From Rhipicephalus microplus (Eukaryota > Arthropoda > Arachnida > Ixodida > Ixodidae): DNA of 64,000 bases. The DNA lies in contig NW_027464589.1 of NCBI RefSeq assembly GCF_043290135.1, forward strand, positions 3,291,001 to 3,355,000. Direction: 5' to 3'. The position numbers and the translations under genes are program-made. Shown here in pieces: positions 45,695 through 55,575 of the stretch; position 1 is the stretch's first letter, and every line of letters begins with the position of its first letter. The notes under the pieces are model-generated. The model was not told the origin of the DNA. It worked only from the letters and a program-made list of their open reading frames with translations, and ran no database searches.

Positions 45695-46680
45695 TTATTT
45701 AGGGACGAAGCTCCTTAAAGCGGCACCCGCTCGTCCTTCATCGTAGTCGTAGTGCGTAACCAGTCTTATGCTTTGACCTGCAAGGTGGTGCTGGTGGAAG
45801 ATGTCTCCTGTACGTTGTTGAACAATAAGAAATTCGCAGCGTACGCGTTAACTAAAAGCCGAATTCTCTTGTATCTCATTCCCAATTCGCAGCCATTGGT
45901 ATGTGCATTGAGCACTATCTGACAAGAAAGGCTTGCTATTTATACTCGCTGCGCATAACCTGCTTGGTTTTAGAAAAGTTTAGCGAGCGTTGGGCTACAG
46001 TACCATGAATACAGTGAACTAGTATATAGTATATGTAACTCGAGGTGGTTAAAGGTGGGAAGTAGACATGAAGCGCAAGCCGTAAGGAAGTGGGCGTGTG
46101 CCACCTCTTGTGTAGTCCTTGGAATGTCCGCTGGATGGTTGTGTTTCTATGTGCGGAATATATGATGAAAATATGCGAGATGGTGATACTTGGAGTGTTT
46201 ACTAGATGGACGAACGGACACACGGACAGATGCATGGATGGACGCACGGATGGCTGCACGGAAGGATGGACGCATGGACGGACGCAGGGGCGGATGCATG
46301 GACGAACGCAGAGATGGACGCACGGATGAACGTGCGGACGCACGAATAGACGCACGCACGGACGGGCGGATGGACGCAGGGACGGTCACACAGACGGACG
46401 CAAATATGATGAAAAAATGCGAGATGGTGGTACTCGGAGTGTTGTCTAGATGGACGAACGGACACACAAACAGATGCATGGACGGACACACGGATGGCTG
46501 CATGAACGTATGGAAGCATGGACGGACGCACGGATGAACGTGCGCACGCACGAACAGACGCACACACAGATGGGTGAATGGACGCATGTATGGTCACACA
46601 GACGGACACATGGATGGACAGAAGCAAGAACGAATGGACGGACGAAGGCTTCACCCCACTCTCCATCATCCACCCTGTGG
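45695..46680 (-). mobile_element. Unclassified ~1-kb repeat with minisatellite, inserted in Gypsy-2 RNase H (copy A)
   Basis: The RNase H text VAEKEW breaks at about 46690 and resumes as CLAVIWA at about 45690. The inserted block has one end reading TTAGGGACGAAGCTCCTTA (45695 side) and the other TGGCAGCATATCCAC (46680 side, minus strand). Inside lies a 12-16 bp minisatellite built on GGACGGACGCACGGAT (46200-46650), itself in two larger repeats each opening with ATGATGAAAA and ATGCGAGATGGTG (46151 and 46406). Another copy lies inverted at 54113-55255. No transposase frame or clear terminal inverted repeat is visible. The several overlapping frames of His/Arg/Asp repeats on both strands are artefacts of the minisatellite. 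Confidence 0.72.
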
Positions 46681-46689
46681 ATATGCTGC

Positions 46690-47010
46690 CATTCCTTTTC
46701 CGCCACTAAATAATTCATTTCAGCTCTCAAAAGAGTGCGACTAGCGTATGCGACCACTCGTTCTTCTCCGTTTTGCAGCTGCACGAGGACGGCGCCTAGT
46801 CCCAAATCGCTTGCGTCCGTGTGAATCTCTGTTCCGGCTTCTTCGTGGAAATGTGCAAGGACGGGGTGGTTTAGGAGTCGCTGTCGTAGCTCGTTGCATG
46901 CGTCTGCGTGCTCGCTTGTCTAGGTGAAAGGTGTGTCTTCTTTCGTCAGTCGGGTTGGTGGTTCCGCAATCTTCGAAAAATCTTCGATGAATCTTCTGTA
47001 GTAGAATCAA
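46690..47010 (-). pseudogene. Gypsy-2: end of RT and start of RNase H
   Basis: Read on the minus strand, the Gypsy text runs IHRRFIEDFSKIAEPPTRLT, WTSEHADACNELRQRLLNHP, then the RNase H motif IHTDASDLGLGAVLVQLQNG and VVAYASRTLLRAEMNYLVAE. The upstream RT, protease and gag are absent: homology stops near 47010. The element is therefore truncated at its 5' end. Confidence 0.82.
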
Positions 47011-47990
47011 AGTCCACAGAATCATATCACAGCGCTTTTATCCGTCGGTCTAGCAAACGTTTCTACACCTGCTGTCTTAGACGAAATGCGCGTGCTCGCC
47101 GGCGTTCATTTCGTCGCTTCACCATAGAGAAATAAAAAAGGTGAAGAGTGGACACTCCCGTAGACCCCAGCGGCCCAATCGACTCTAGCACACCTAGTGG
47201 TTGATGAGAGCAAGTGGCTTGCGCTTCCGGTTTCGGTTTCACTGGCGCAACTTTTGAATTACTTTGCATAACCGACGTTTGGCTATGTCGTAAGTTCATA
47301 ATTTCAGACCACTATTCATCGCCCAAATGGATAGTTTTTGTAGGTCGTTTTGATTTAGCGATTCCCTGTTTTGTTTTGTTCAGTGGTTCGTGCGAATCGG
47401 TCGTGACGTAATTTTTATTTTGATTAAGTTATAAAAAAAAGAGATGCAGGTAATGATAATTCACTATCGTTTTATTCATCGCGCTTGTGTTTTTCTTTTG
47501 GAACAAGTGATCAATGTATATATCAGTCAAAGAAACAGAGCATCCGCAATGTTTTATTCAAAGGCAAGGTAGAGTATGAGAATATAAAAAGCACAATATG
47601 ACAAAGGTAGACAACAAATGCATCTCGCCTTACAAATAAATTGTAACAAATATTGTAACAAATACATAGAGAACACAGACAACGCACACATCGCTAGAGT
47701 TGGCAGAAGCCGAGAAACTGGTGAAGTATGACACACCGGGCCAGTGGGTAACTAAGGATCTATGGCAAAAACATAGCGCACAATGCTGATGAAGAAGGAA
47801 GAAGTGACATATACACAGCAATGAAGTCGCGAATCACGCCTGGGCTTAACTGAAATAATGCATAGAAAAAAAGAGCGCACAGAAACCACACGACACAATA
47901 TAACAGAAAGGCAAAGGTGCAGTGTGCTGGCTGTGCTTAAGAACAGCTAGTCCAAAATGAAAAAAAGCAGACTTGATGCCTGCTTGTCCT
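47011..47990. other. No recognisable gene
   Basis: Short frames only. It lies between the truncated Gypsy-2 and a tentative exon. Confidence 0.45.
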
Positions 47991-47993
47991 CAG

Positions 47994-48149
47994 AAAGGTA
48001 GGGCTTTGCAGCTTGCTCACTACGTGAAAGACAAACTTTATGCTACAACACTGGCAGGTCTTGTGGCTTTTGTTATGCGTCGCCTTCATCAAAAACTTAA
48101 GATCCCAAGTGATTTGCGTTTGGGTGTTGCTGTGACGCTTGCGAGCTAA
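47994..48149 (+). CDS. Tentative terminal exon, unknown protein
   Basis: A TGCTTGTCCTCAG sequence resembling a 3' splice site ends at 47993. An open frame of 51 codons follows, ending at TAA (48147-48149). It reads KGRALQLAHYVKDKLYATTL and continues with AGLVAFVMRRLHQKLKIPSD. The composition looks protein-like: mixed, with no low complexity and a helix-like pattern. I do not recognise the family. No upstream exon or start was found. It may be a host gene end, part of a transposon, or chance. Confidence 0.3.
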   Translation, partial: KGRALQLAHYVKDKLYATTLAGLVAFVMRRLHQKLKIPSDLRLGVAVTLAS

Positions 48150-48835
48150 AATAGATTGTAGTCATCACTTTATCCAGAATTGTGGACTTTAATTGGTGCT
48201 ACGAGAGCGGTATTACAGGGCTAATAAATAGCAGAAGGAAACCACTTTGGCTCATTATTTTTCACAAAGGCTCTACATCGTACGTTATCACTCACAAGCT
48301 ATATAAAAATAAAATGGCAGCGTCCGCAGCCCCATCAAACACTACAAGTTTGGGTATTCTTTTGAAAATTTTGATGGGCAAGATGAGGAGGTTGATGAGA
48401 AGCTAAAATACGAAAAGCGTGATAACATGAACCGTGCCCACTTCATACTGTGTTCCTTACCCGCTCGAAGACATTTCAACAAGCGGTTTTGTTATCGATA
48501 TATTACTTGAGCTGGAGAGATAAAGCATACACAGTGACCAAGCGACCCACAGTAAAGTGTACAGTTCGCCCGTATTTGCTACAAAAAATACAGACAGGAT
48601 GCCCAACATTCTTTTTAAGGTTATGCAAATCACTTCGAGCGAATACACAGTGTTTGTACTCCTCATAGCGGGTAACCAAAACAATGAATGCAACGAAGGA
48701 GTGGTTAGTCCAGTTGAACTGAATATAAGCATATAAGACCATAATGAAGTCTGCTGTAACGAAGTAATAACATAACAAAGCTATTGCAGGATTCGGCTCA
48801 ACTCCAATACTTTAGTGTAAACCCGCCGCTAATTG
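48150..48835. other. 3' flank of the P-element-like gene; no recognisable gene
   Basis: Short frames only. On the minus strand this follows the stop codon of the transposase gene and would contain its 3' UTR. No clear terminal inverted repeat was spotted. Confidence 0.45.
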
Positions 48836-50997
48836 CTAACCTTTGAACTTGTCAAGCTGCATGCCCGAGATTGAAGACTGGAACCTAACCCTGTCTAAGT
48901 TTCGGTTCACAAAACGCACATGCCAACATAAACGAACCCGGCAAAACATTTTCAGAAACTTAGCGCGACACCCAGCAGAGCAGAAATGAAAATCGCCAAC
49001 ACTTGACAGATGGTGATACAAAACATCGCACACTTTCAGGTGATGTGCAGTGGCCTCAATTATGGCAAGAAAGCGAGATTCAAGTTGTTGTACGTATGCA
49101 AAAGCTGCTTCTGATGGCACAGTGAGATTCCCAAAAAGTTTGCTGGGGACGTGGTATGCTTTGAGCATTGTGAAATACTGGTGGGTACCCTTAAGCGTCT
49201 CACTGTCGTCTTTCAGTAACTGTGGGCAACTGCAACCGTCACATGCATTCCGAAGGAAGTGTTTGATGAGAAAACCAGCTACATAATATGCAGCGGAGTC
49301 ATCGATAATATGGGAGTGAATGTTTGTCGCAAGTTCAGAGAGATCGTCTAGAGCGGGAAAGTCGTCAGGCTGTGGCTGTGCACACTCCTCATTATCCACA
49401 AGAGACGCACTGGTGAGGGAGAATGGCGACAGCTGTTCCTGGAGGAGGTCACATTCATCATCCTCGACATTTCCGTATTCTGACAGCTTGAAGAGTTTTC
49501 TTATGCAGATGTGCTTCAGGCCACAAATAAATTGTGCTACATTGGGGTTGGTGTTGCAACCCTGTTTTTGCCTAATGTGGCCAAATATGTTCTCCAGAGG
49601 ATCCTGTTGAAGCCTGCGTGTTAACAGGTATTCAAAATTGTAATTTTTGGAGAGGTCGTCCCATAGTTGACAAATTGCCTGAATTGTAATTTGCCAACCT
49701 ACGATGGTTTGTGGTTGACGTCTGCCAACAAACTGCCATGATGCAATCCAGGGAAGCTGGCCTCGGAGGAAGTCAATCAGCTCTGAATCATTTTTCATGA
49801 TTGCATGCCGCAGCTTTTGCGAAGTTCTTTTTTTACTCGAGCTGTTCAAGGCATCGAAAATCCTGTCCATACGATCACAAAATTGAGCTGTAGTGATGGC
49901 CGAGGCAGGCAGCACCTTCGCATACACCATTGCCGTGATAGCAATCGAAACTGATGCACTGAAGACCTGAGTTGCTCTGCTGACCTTCATATTAGAAAAA
50001 GGTTTCTGATGAACGTGCCGTTCAGTCAACTTTGGAGCCAATCGCAACCGCAACTCATGTGAGGATTGGTAAAGGCTTACAATGTGCGACCAGTTAACGA
50101 TGTCATCCCCAATGTATAACTTGTGTGCTTGGACATTATTGCGCGTTGTTTTAATTAAATGCGGAACATCAAAAATGTAATATACCCGCTCACCATTAAC
50201 TTCAAAAAAAGGCTTTGCTACAGTCACTTTTAGTTGGTTAGCGAGACTTACATTTGAACTGCCCTGGTCACAAATGACTGCTTTCACTGCAATATTAATG
50301 CTCCTAAGCTCCAAAATGAGTGACACCAGCAAGTTATGCATAACAGATGATGGTGTTGATGTGTGCCCTATAGTAAAAGCAACCGGTTGAACCCACTTTC
50401 TCGAAACACCAACAAGAAGAAAAACCAGTGCTCGATCAGCGATGGTTGAAGTGCGATGAGTGCCATCATCTGTAAAACCCTGGACAACGTCTCTTGAAGC
50501 ATCATAGTACAAATTCTTTTTGAGTGCTATTTCGTCGAAAACTAAAGCGCACACTCGGTCCCGTTCATTCCAAGCTTGAGTATTTGTTGCAATGGAAGAA
50601 AGGATTCCTGGAATTATGCCTGGAGTCATCTTTACATTAGCTAGCCACCTCCTTAATGAACGCCGGGAGGGCAAAGAAAAATACGGAGCCAGAAATCGGT
50701 ATGCTCGCGGACCTCGGAAGTTTAAGTGAAGAGCGAATTTCTTGAACCACACGGGAAACCGCTTGCCCTTGCATTTGGGCCTCAAGCGAACATGTGCAGA
50801 AAGAAGTTTAAAAACCTCCTCGGTGACGTGCGGTCGGATAACTTCAAGGGCCTTCGTAGTCGATGACGGTGCTTGGTGAGGCTGTCTCTGCAGTCTTTTG
50901 ATAGTTTTCCGCTGTGCTGCTACTTTGGCTTGCAGATGTTTAATGGTTTGCTTGTACTTCATTGATGGAGACATTGTCGCTGGCACACAGGAACGCA
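48836..50997 (-). CDS. THAP/P-element-like transposase, last large exon
   Basis: An open frame of about 720 codons ends at the stop beside 48836. The exon start is set by a strong acceptor: a T-rich tract then TTTATTGCAG ending at 50998. The protein begins VRSCVPATMSPSMKYKQTIK and has an N-terminal coiled-coil stretch (HLQAKVAAQRKTIKRLQRQ). The RNase H-like catalytic core has an Asp in ALVFDEIALKKNLYYD, a second in AVICDQGSSNVSLANQL, and a Glu in QQDPLENIFGHIRQKQG, matching the P-element/THAP9 acidic triad in order and spacing. YYIFDVPHLIKTTRNN is the family's conserved block between the second and third acids. The insertion domain between the second Asp and the Glu matches the family layout. 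Nothing is visibly broken. It could be a working P-type transposase or a THAP9-like domesticated gene. Confidence 0.88.
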
Positions 50998-51293
50998 CTG
51001 CAATAAACAAAAAAATTGATGTAAAAGCGAAGAACAACTAATCCCATACGAGCACTTTCCTCGCTCTTTCAGACCCAAGGTCTGAAACTTTCTGTGGTAC
51101 AAAGTTTTCGATTCCACTACCTAAAAACAAACCATTCACAATGTTGACAATGCACAAAAAAAATGAAAATCACTGAGAGCCCACCCTTACATTTTGTAAG
51201 TGCACACGTAGTGTCCTTTTGAGGATAGTTTCCTCAGAATGTCCTAAACATAAAATAGCACATTAAAAACTGCTGCAATAAAAGCATAGTCAC

Positions 51294-51434
51294 CATTTTC
51301 TCTAAGGCACTCAGGCGTGGAGCTGTTGGCGGAGACGTCTTCTGGAGGGTCTTGTGAAGCTTGTTCAGTGCCTCGGACAATGCTGTCGGAACAATCTTGC
51401 GAGCGGCCTGCGGAAGTCTCTATATCAATCCACT
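51294..51434 (-). CDS. P-element-like gene, middle exon (acidic linker)
   Basis: The exon reads EWIDIETSAGRSQDCSDSIV and continues to TPECLREN. A donor (ATG then GTGACT) follows at 51293. Joining its last base to the acceptor at 50998 keeps the frame: the split codon gives Val, leading into RSCVPATM. The upstream boundary is odd: a GTAAGT donor and a CACCAG acceptor are only 28 nt apart (51435-51462). The segment is a Ser/Asp/Glu-rich linker between DNA-binding and catalytic parts, as in P-family proteins. Confidence 0.6.
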
Positions 51435-51462
51435 CTGGTGTTGAAGTGAACATACAACTTAC

Positions 51463-51560
51463 CGGCCACACAAGTTCCTTTTGTGACAGCTGAACGACTG
51501 GTTAAGGTTTTCTCCGGCAAGACGAAATCATCAGAAATTCTTTCACCAGCTACAAGGGAG
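51463..51560 (-). CDS. P-element-like gene, probable linker exon
   Basis: The frame reads SLVAGERISDDFVLPEKTLT, then SRSAVTKGTCVA, ending at a strong donor (GTAAGT at 51462-51457). The upstream acceptor is either CTCTGCAG or GGTGGCAG; only the second keeps the frame from the preceding candidate exon (51650-51692). Confidence 0.5.
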
Positions 51561-51649
51561 CTGCCACCTGCAGAGGTTTGGTCAACAGTCAATTTGGGTA
51601 AAAAAAAAAAGAAATCGCGACACTGAACGCACCCTGTTCATCGGGGCAC

Positions 51650-51692
51650 CTCAATGTGTGGGAGCCGCTTTCTGAAGCCTCTACCGCAGGTC
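51650..51692 (-). CDS. P-element-like gene, possible small exon
   Basis: Bounded by CTCTTCAG and a GT after TTGAG. It would encode PAVEASESGSHTL, open and in phase with the next candidate exon. Linkage to the THAP exon at 52281 is unresolved, because joining them directly makes a stop. At least one further small exon or another splice site would be needed between. Confidence 0.3.
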
Positions 51693-52280
51693 CTGAAGAG
51701 ATGAAATTACGACAATGTGTCAGTAAGAGGCTTATAATAACACAAACTGAAGCTCATCCGCACCTTGCAGTGCAGCTTCTGCAGCCATGTCACAGTCACT
51801 ACTTGAAGCGACGCTCAGAGAACCTGCATATATGTGCAGTTGGTACAAGTTACAAAGCTTGTAGCATGGGGAAGCTTAAACAGCTCTTTCAAACGCATAA
51901 ATTGGTCGAACGTGGAAGAAAAGAGACGGCACCAACTAGGAAACAAGTAATTTGTGATTTTTGGAATTATCAACAGTGGCAGCTTTCACTGATGAAAGGT
52001 ATACGTACATGTGCACTCAGGCTTGAAGATAACGTGAAATAGCCCTTTAAAGTCTTTCAAAACAAGTTGCGCAGGTCCAGAGCATCAAAAAATGACAGAA
52101 ATGTAAAGCTGCTGTTAGGAAGGTAATAGCCCACAATTCACAGAACTTAAGACTTTCCAAGTGTTACTTCTGTAGTGAGGTTTCTCTATCGGCTACAGAG
52201 ATCTTCACGGTTAACTGTCGCCACTGATTCAATACAAGTGGCTGCTATTGCACATATTTGAGTTTCAGTCAATCACTTAC

Positions 52281-52456
52281 ATGGTGCAGCTGGTTGCACA
52301 CTGGGAACAGCCATTCTTGTAAGCCTTGTGTGCCCAGGGTCCATGAAACTTTGAGCAGTAAAATGGTCGCTACAAACCCTGTACGTTGCGTACAATAGGC
52401 TGGCCGGCTTACTCAGGAGATCATCGCGTCCAGCATACTGCATCCATGCTTTCATC
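52281..52456 (-). CDS. P-element-like gene, THAP exon 2
   Basis: The acceptor AATGCAG ends at 52457 and the donor GTAAGTGATT begins at 52280. The exon encodes MKAWMQYAGRDDLLSKPASL, then YRVCSDHFTAQSFMDPG and AVPSV. It supplies the Trp, the second Cys-His pair (CSDH) and the AVPxI-type end of a THAP zinc finger. Joined to exon 1 the split codon is Arg, giving a continuous C2CH finger. Confidence 0.82.
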
Positions 52457-52585
52457 CTGCATTGGCAATGAACTATCAGCTGAAAGGGGAAGTGCTTGAA
52501 TAGTGATTTTTTATTGTTACCCTCACTTAGCAAGTACGAACAGTAAGCCTACAGACATGCAAACCATACAAAAGCTTTAACACAC

Positions 52586-52701
52586 CTGCCGTCCCGTGGT
52601 ACGCGGAAGAAACTCGTCCCAGGCTTCTTGTGGGTTCTGCCATTGTTGAAGCACCACGATACACAGCAGTAGCTGCCGTAGCTTGGACCGCCGGACGGCA
52701 T
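52586..52701 (-). CDS. P-element-like gene, THAP exon 1 with start codon
   Basis: ATG at 52701-52699 opens MPSGGPSYGSYCCVSWCFNN, then GRTHKKPGTSFFRVPRDGR. The first Cys pair of the THAP finger and the FFRVP motif are present. The donor is GTGTGTT at 52585. At 116 nt plus 176 nt for exon 2, the THAP part is about 97 codons, the usual size. Exon 0 carrying the THAP domain, followed by linker exons and a catalytic exon, is also the Drosophila P-element plan. Confidence 0.8.
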
Positions 52702-54112
52702 GGCGTCAGCGCGGTCTGAAAATGTTAGTAAGTGGATGCTTCGCTGTCAAATTACAAAAAAGATATGTGCACGTCATAAGTGTACCAGCAAACCCCTTTG
52801 AATGATTAGCTAATCGATGCACAATACAAAACCAGTGATACATCTCTGACCCATAAAACTCTGACTTACAAAGATATACGTCAAGACCACGAACAAAGAT
52901 CTTCAGAAGTTTCCAGGCCGCTATCCCTTGTAATGCAATGGTATCGCGGCCTGGGAACATTAGAACACCTTCGTGCGTACGCAGTATCAGCAGTACATTG
53001 GGAAGAAAAATCGTAGTTGAAATTTGTGCGGTAAAATTATATTGGAAACGTCAAAAAAATTTGTGGGCAGCTTGCACTAGTGGCACAAGGCTAGCGAAGA
53101 AACGAAGATGATGGCCACTTGGCTAGTCCAGATTTGCCTCCGGCACACCAAGAATTATTCGTGTTCCGAGCCTTCGGGAAATGCGTCGTGAAGCATGCGA
53201 GGCCCAACAAACGCTTCTCAATATTTTGCACCGAGCCTACGACCTAGCTGCCCAGCTATGCTCAGCGCACAGACGCTCGCGTCCGTGGCAGACGCAGCAC
53301 GCGTCGCCTCGGCTTGACGCCGTGCCGCCTTTTCTATACTGCATACGTTGCACAATGTTCCCGTCTAACCGCCGCATAGAGCCACAAACTTTCTTTTTAG
53401 CGAACCTCCCAGTCCTTACAAGCTTCAGAAAAAGGTTACAACTGCGTGAATGACACGCCACGTAAGAAACAAACTCGCACACACGAAGCGCAACGTGTGT
53501 GTGTGCATCTTTCTATGTTTGTTGCATGGTGTCTTTTTCGCGCAGGCGTAACCGTTTTCTGAAAAAATGACCCAACAAGACCAACAACATGTCATTCAAC
53601 AAGCTTCGCTTGAAAACGTGCCTCACCTGTTATCTCACGCTTGAAAACGCCGACGCAGCCGACGTTGACGAAAGCGACGAAAGCGTCTCGCTGTCAGTCA
53701 TGCATGGGCTTGTCGCTGGATAGATGGTGTTTATGACAGTACGGCTGAAGAAAAATAATCGCGTAAGGTGTGTTGAATAAATCGTTTTTATGTATAAAGA
53801 ACATACCAAATTTGGGCGTGTAATTATTAATTTGTGAAAACAATTCTGTTGCATTGATTATAACTGTGTTTTTTTTTGCGCTTGCGCCCTCTGACGTGTG
53901 GTGGGAGCACTAGTTCGTTACGTAGTCGTGACGCACTTCCTGAGGCCAGGTTTCGCGGAGTGTCCGCTCTTGTCTTCTTCTTTCTCTATGGCTTCACGCC
54001 GGCGTTGCCACGCCAGACACTGGTCCTGCCATATACTCGAAGGCGCGCGCCGCGCTGCGTTGCTTTGACGCATGTGCGTTTCAGCGCGTCCGGCGTCCAT
54101 TCATCACAAAAA
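52702..54112. other. 5' flank of the P-element-like gene; no gene recognised
   Basis: Likely promoter and upstream DNA for the minus-strand gene. The stretch 53885-54110 is GC- and CpG-rich compared with its neighbours. Frames at 53181-53453 and 53876-54319 are not of a known family. Confidence 0.4.
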
Positions 54113-54277
54113 AAAATGGCAGCATATCCACGGATGCATCCGCCCCTGCGTCCGTTCATGCGTCCATCCATGCATCTGTCTGTGTGTCCGTTCGTCCATC
54201 TATTCAACACTCCAAGTCCCACCATCTCGCATCTTTTTATCATATATTCCCCATATAGAAGCACCGCCATTCAGTGG

Positions 54278-54520
54278 CCCCGCCGCGGTGGTCTAATGGC
54301 TAAGGTACTCGGCTGCTGACCCGCAGGTCACGGGTTCAAATCCTGGCTGTGGCGGCTGCATTTCCGATGGAGGCGGAAATGTTGTAGGCCTGTGTGCTCA
54401 GATTTAGGTGCACGTTAAAGAACCCCAGGTGGTCGAAATTTCCGGGGCCCTCCACTACGGCGTCTCTCATATTCATATGGTGGCTTTGGGACGTTAAACC
54501 CCACATATCAATCATCAATT
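54278..54520 (+). mobile_element. Ruka-like SINE with 15-bp target-site duplication
   Basis: Full length: A box GTGGTCTAATGGCTAAGG, B box GGGTTCAAATCC, the usual body and CATATCAATCATCAATT end. ACCGCCATTCAGTGG flanks it at 54263-54277 and 54521-54535 exactly. It sits inside repeat copy B, so it is younger than that repeat. Confidence 0.95.
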
Positions 54521-54577
54521 ACCGCCATTCAGTGGACATTCAAAGGACTAAACGAGAGGTGGCACACGCACACTTTC

Positions 54578-55018
54578 TTACGGCTTGTGCTTCGGGTCTA
54601 CTTCTCACCTTCAACCACCTTGAGTTCATGGTATATACTAGTTCACTGTATTCATAGCACTGCTGCCCAATGCTCGCTAAACCTTACTAAACCATAGAGG
54701 TTACGCCCAGCGAGTATAACGTAGCAACCTTTTCCTGTCAGATAGTGCTCAATGTACTTGTCAGTGGCTGCTAATGTGAAATAAAAGACAGGAGGATTCA
54801 GCTTTTAGTTTCTTACGGCTTGCGCTTCGTATCTGCTTCCCCCCTTTAACCACCTCGAATTCGTTCATGGTATATACTAGTTCATTGTATTCATAGCCCT
54901 GCGGCTCAACGCTCGCTAAACCTTACTAAAACTTAGGAGGCTACACCCAGCGAGTATAATGTAGCAACCCTTTCTTGTCCGATAGTGCTCAATGTACATG
55001 TCAATGGCTGCTAATGGC
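54578..55018. repeat. ~234-bp tandem duplication inside repeat copy B
   Basis: CTTACGGCTTG starts at 54578 and 54812. Both units continue through CATGGTATATACTAGTTCA, CGCTCGCTAAACCTTACTAA and AGTGCTCAATGTAC. Copy A has the block only once. Confidence 0.8.
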
Positions 55019-55286
55019 AATCGCAGCGTGCGTGTTGACTAAAAGCCGAATGCTCCTGTTTCTCATTCCCCATTAGCAGCCATTGGCATGTACATTGAGC
55101 ACTATTTTTTTATTGTTAAACAACGCACAGAAGAAATCTTTCACCGGCATCATCTTGGAGGTCAAATGTTATACCTATTTCGTGTATGTGCCACTGGTGG
55201 TTACGTATTACGAGGGACGCACAAGCCACGTCATAAGGAGCTTCGCCCCTAGAAGATGGAGACGCAGTGTTGTCTAAGTAACGCAT

Positions 55287-55320
55287 CGGCGCGAAATGCA
55301 GCACGCTGCATTTCGCGCCG
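55287..55320. repeat. Perfect 16-bp inverted repeat with 2-base loop
   Basis: CGGCGCGAAATGCAGC, then AC, then its exact reverse complement. It is strongly hairpin-forming. Confidence 0.93.
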
Positions 55321-55453
55321 GTTGCCGTGGGGCCAAGCCGACGGACGCTGGTCGTGCCTGGCGTCAGGCTATAGAGTGCTCGCGTTTTGCTCACGTAGCG
55401 TCGCTGTGCCCAGCGTGGGCGCGCGTCAAAGCTACAATGGAGTACATTGGGCC

Positions 55454-55575
55454 ATGCCCGTGTGCTCGGATTTGGGTGCACGTTAAAGAAACCCACGTGG
55501 TCGAGATTTCCGGAGCCCTCCACTACGGCGCCTCTCATATTCATGCGGTGGTTTAGGGACGTTCCATCCCTAATC
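55454..55575 (+). mobile_element. Ruka-like SINE, 3' half only, diverged
   Basis: CCCGTGTGCTCGGATTTGGG through GTTAAAGAAACCCACGTGG, CCGGAGCCCTCCACTACGGC and GTTTAGGGACGTT. The 3' end and the head are missing. Confidence 0.85.

Larger units (their letters stand above)
54113..55255 (+). mobile_element. Unclassified repeat with minisatellite, copy B, carrying a SINE
   Basis: It begins TGGCAGCATATCCACGGATG, the same end as copy A read on the minus strand, and ends at AGGAGCTTCGCCCCTA (about 55238-55253), the reverse complement of copy A's other end. A short minisatellite stretch (54135-54205), the ACTCC..CACCATCTCGCAT landmark and the CTTACGGCTTG and AGTGCTCAATGTAC blocks match copy A in inverted order. 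A Ruka-like SINE has inserted at 54278-54520. Part of the element is tandemly duplicated (54578 and 54812, period about 234 bp). Confidence 0.75.

Noticed and set aside
46200..46650. CRISPR array or long repetitive protein
   Set aside because: Units are 12-16 bp, back to back without unique spacers, in a eukaryotic sequence. The His/Arg/Asp-rich frames on both strands are by-products of the minisatellite.
49050..49610. Plus-strand ORFs at 49050-49286 and 49320-49610
   Set aside because: Both are antisense shadows of the 720-codon transposase exon.
51656..52042. 128-codon plus-strand gene
   Set aside because: It overlaps the minus-strand P-element-like exons and introns and has no family features. 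Probably a shadow frame.
53181..53453. Protein-coding gene upstream of the P-element-like gene
   Set aside because: Composition follows local GC content, no known domain, and it overlaps a similar frame on the other strand.
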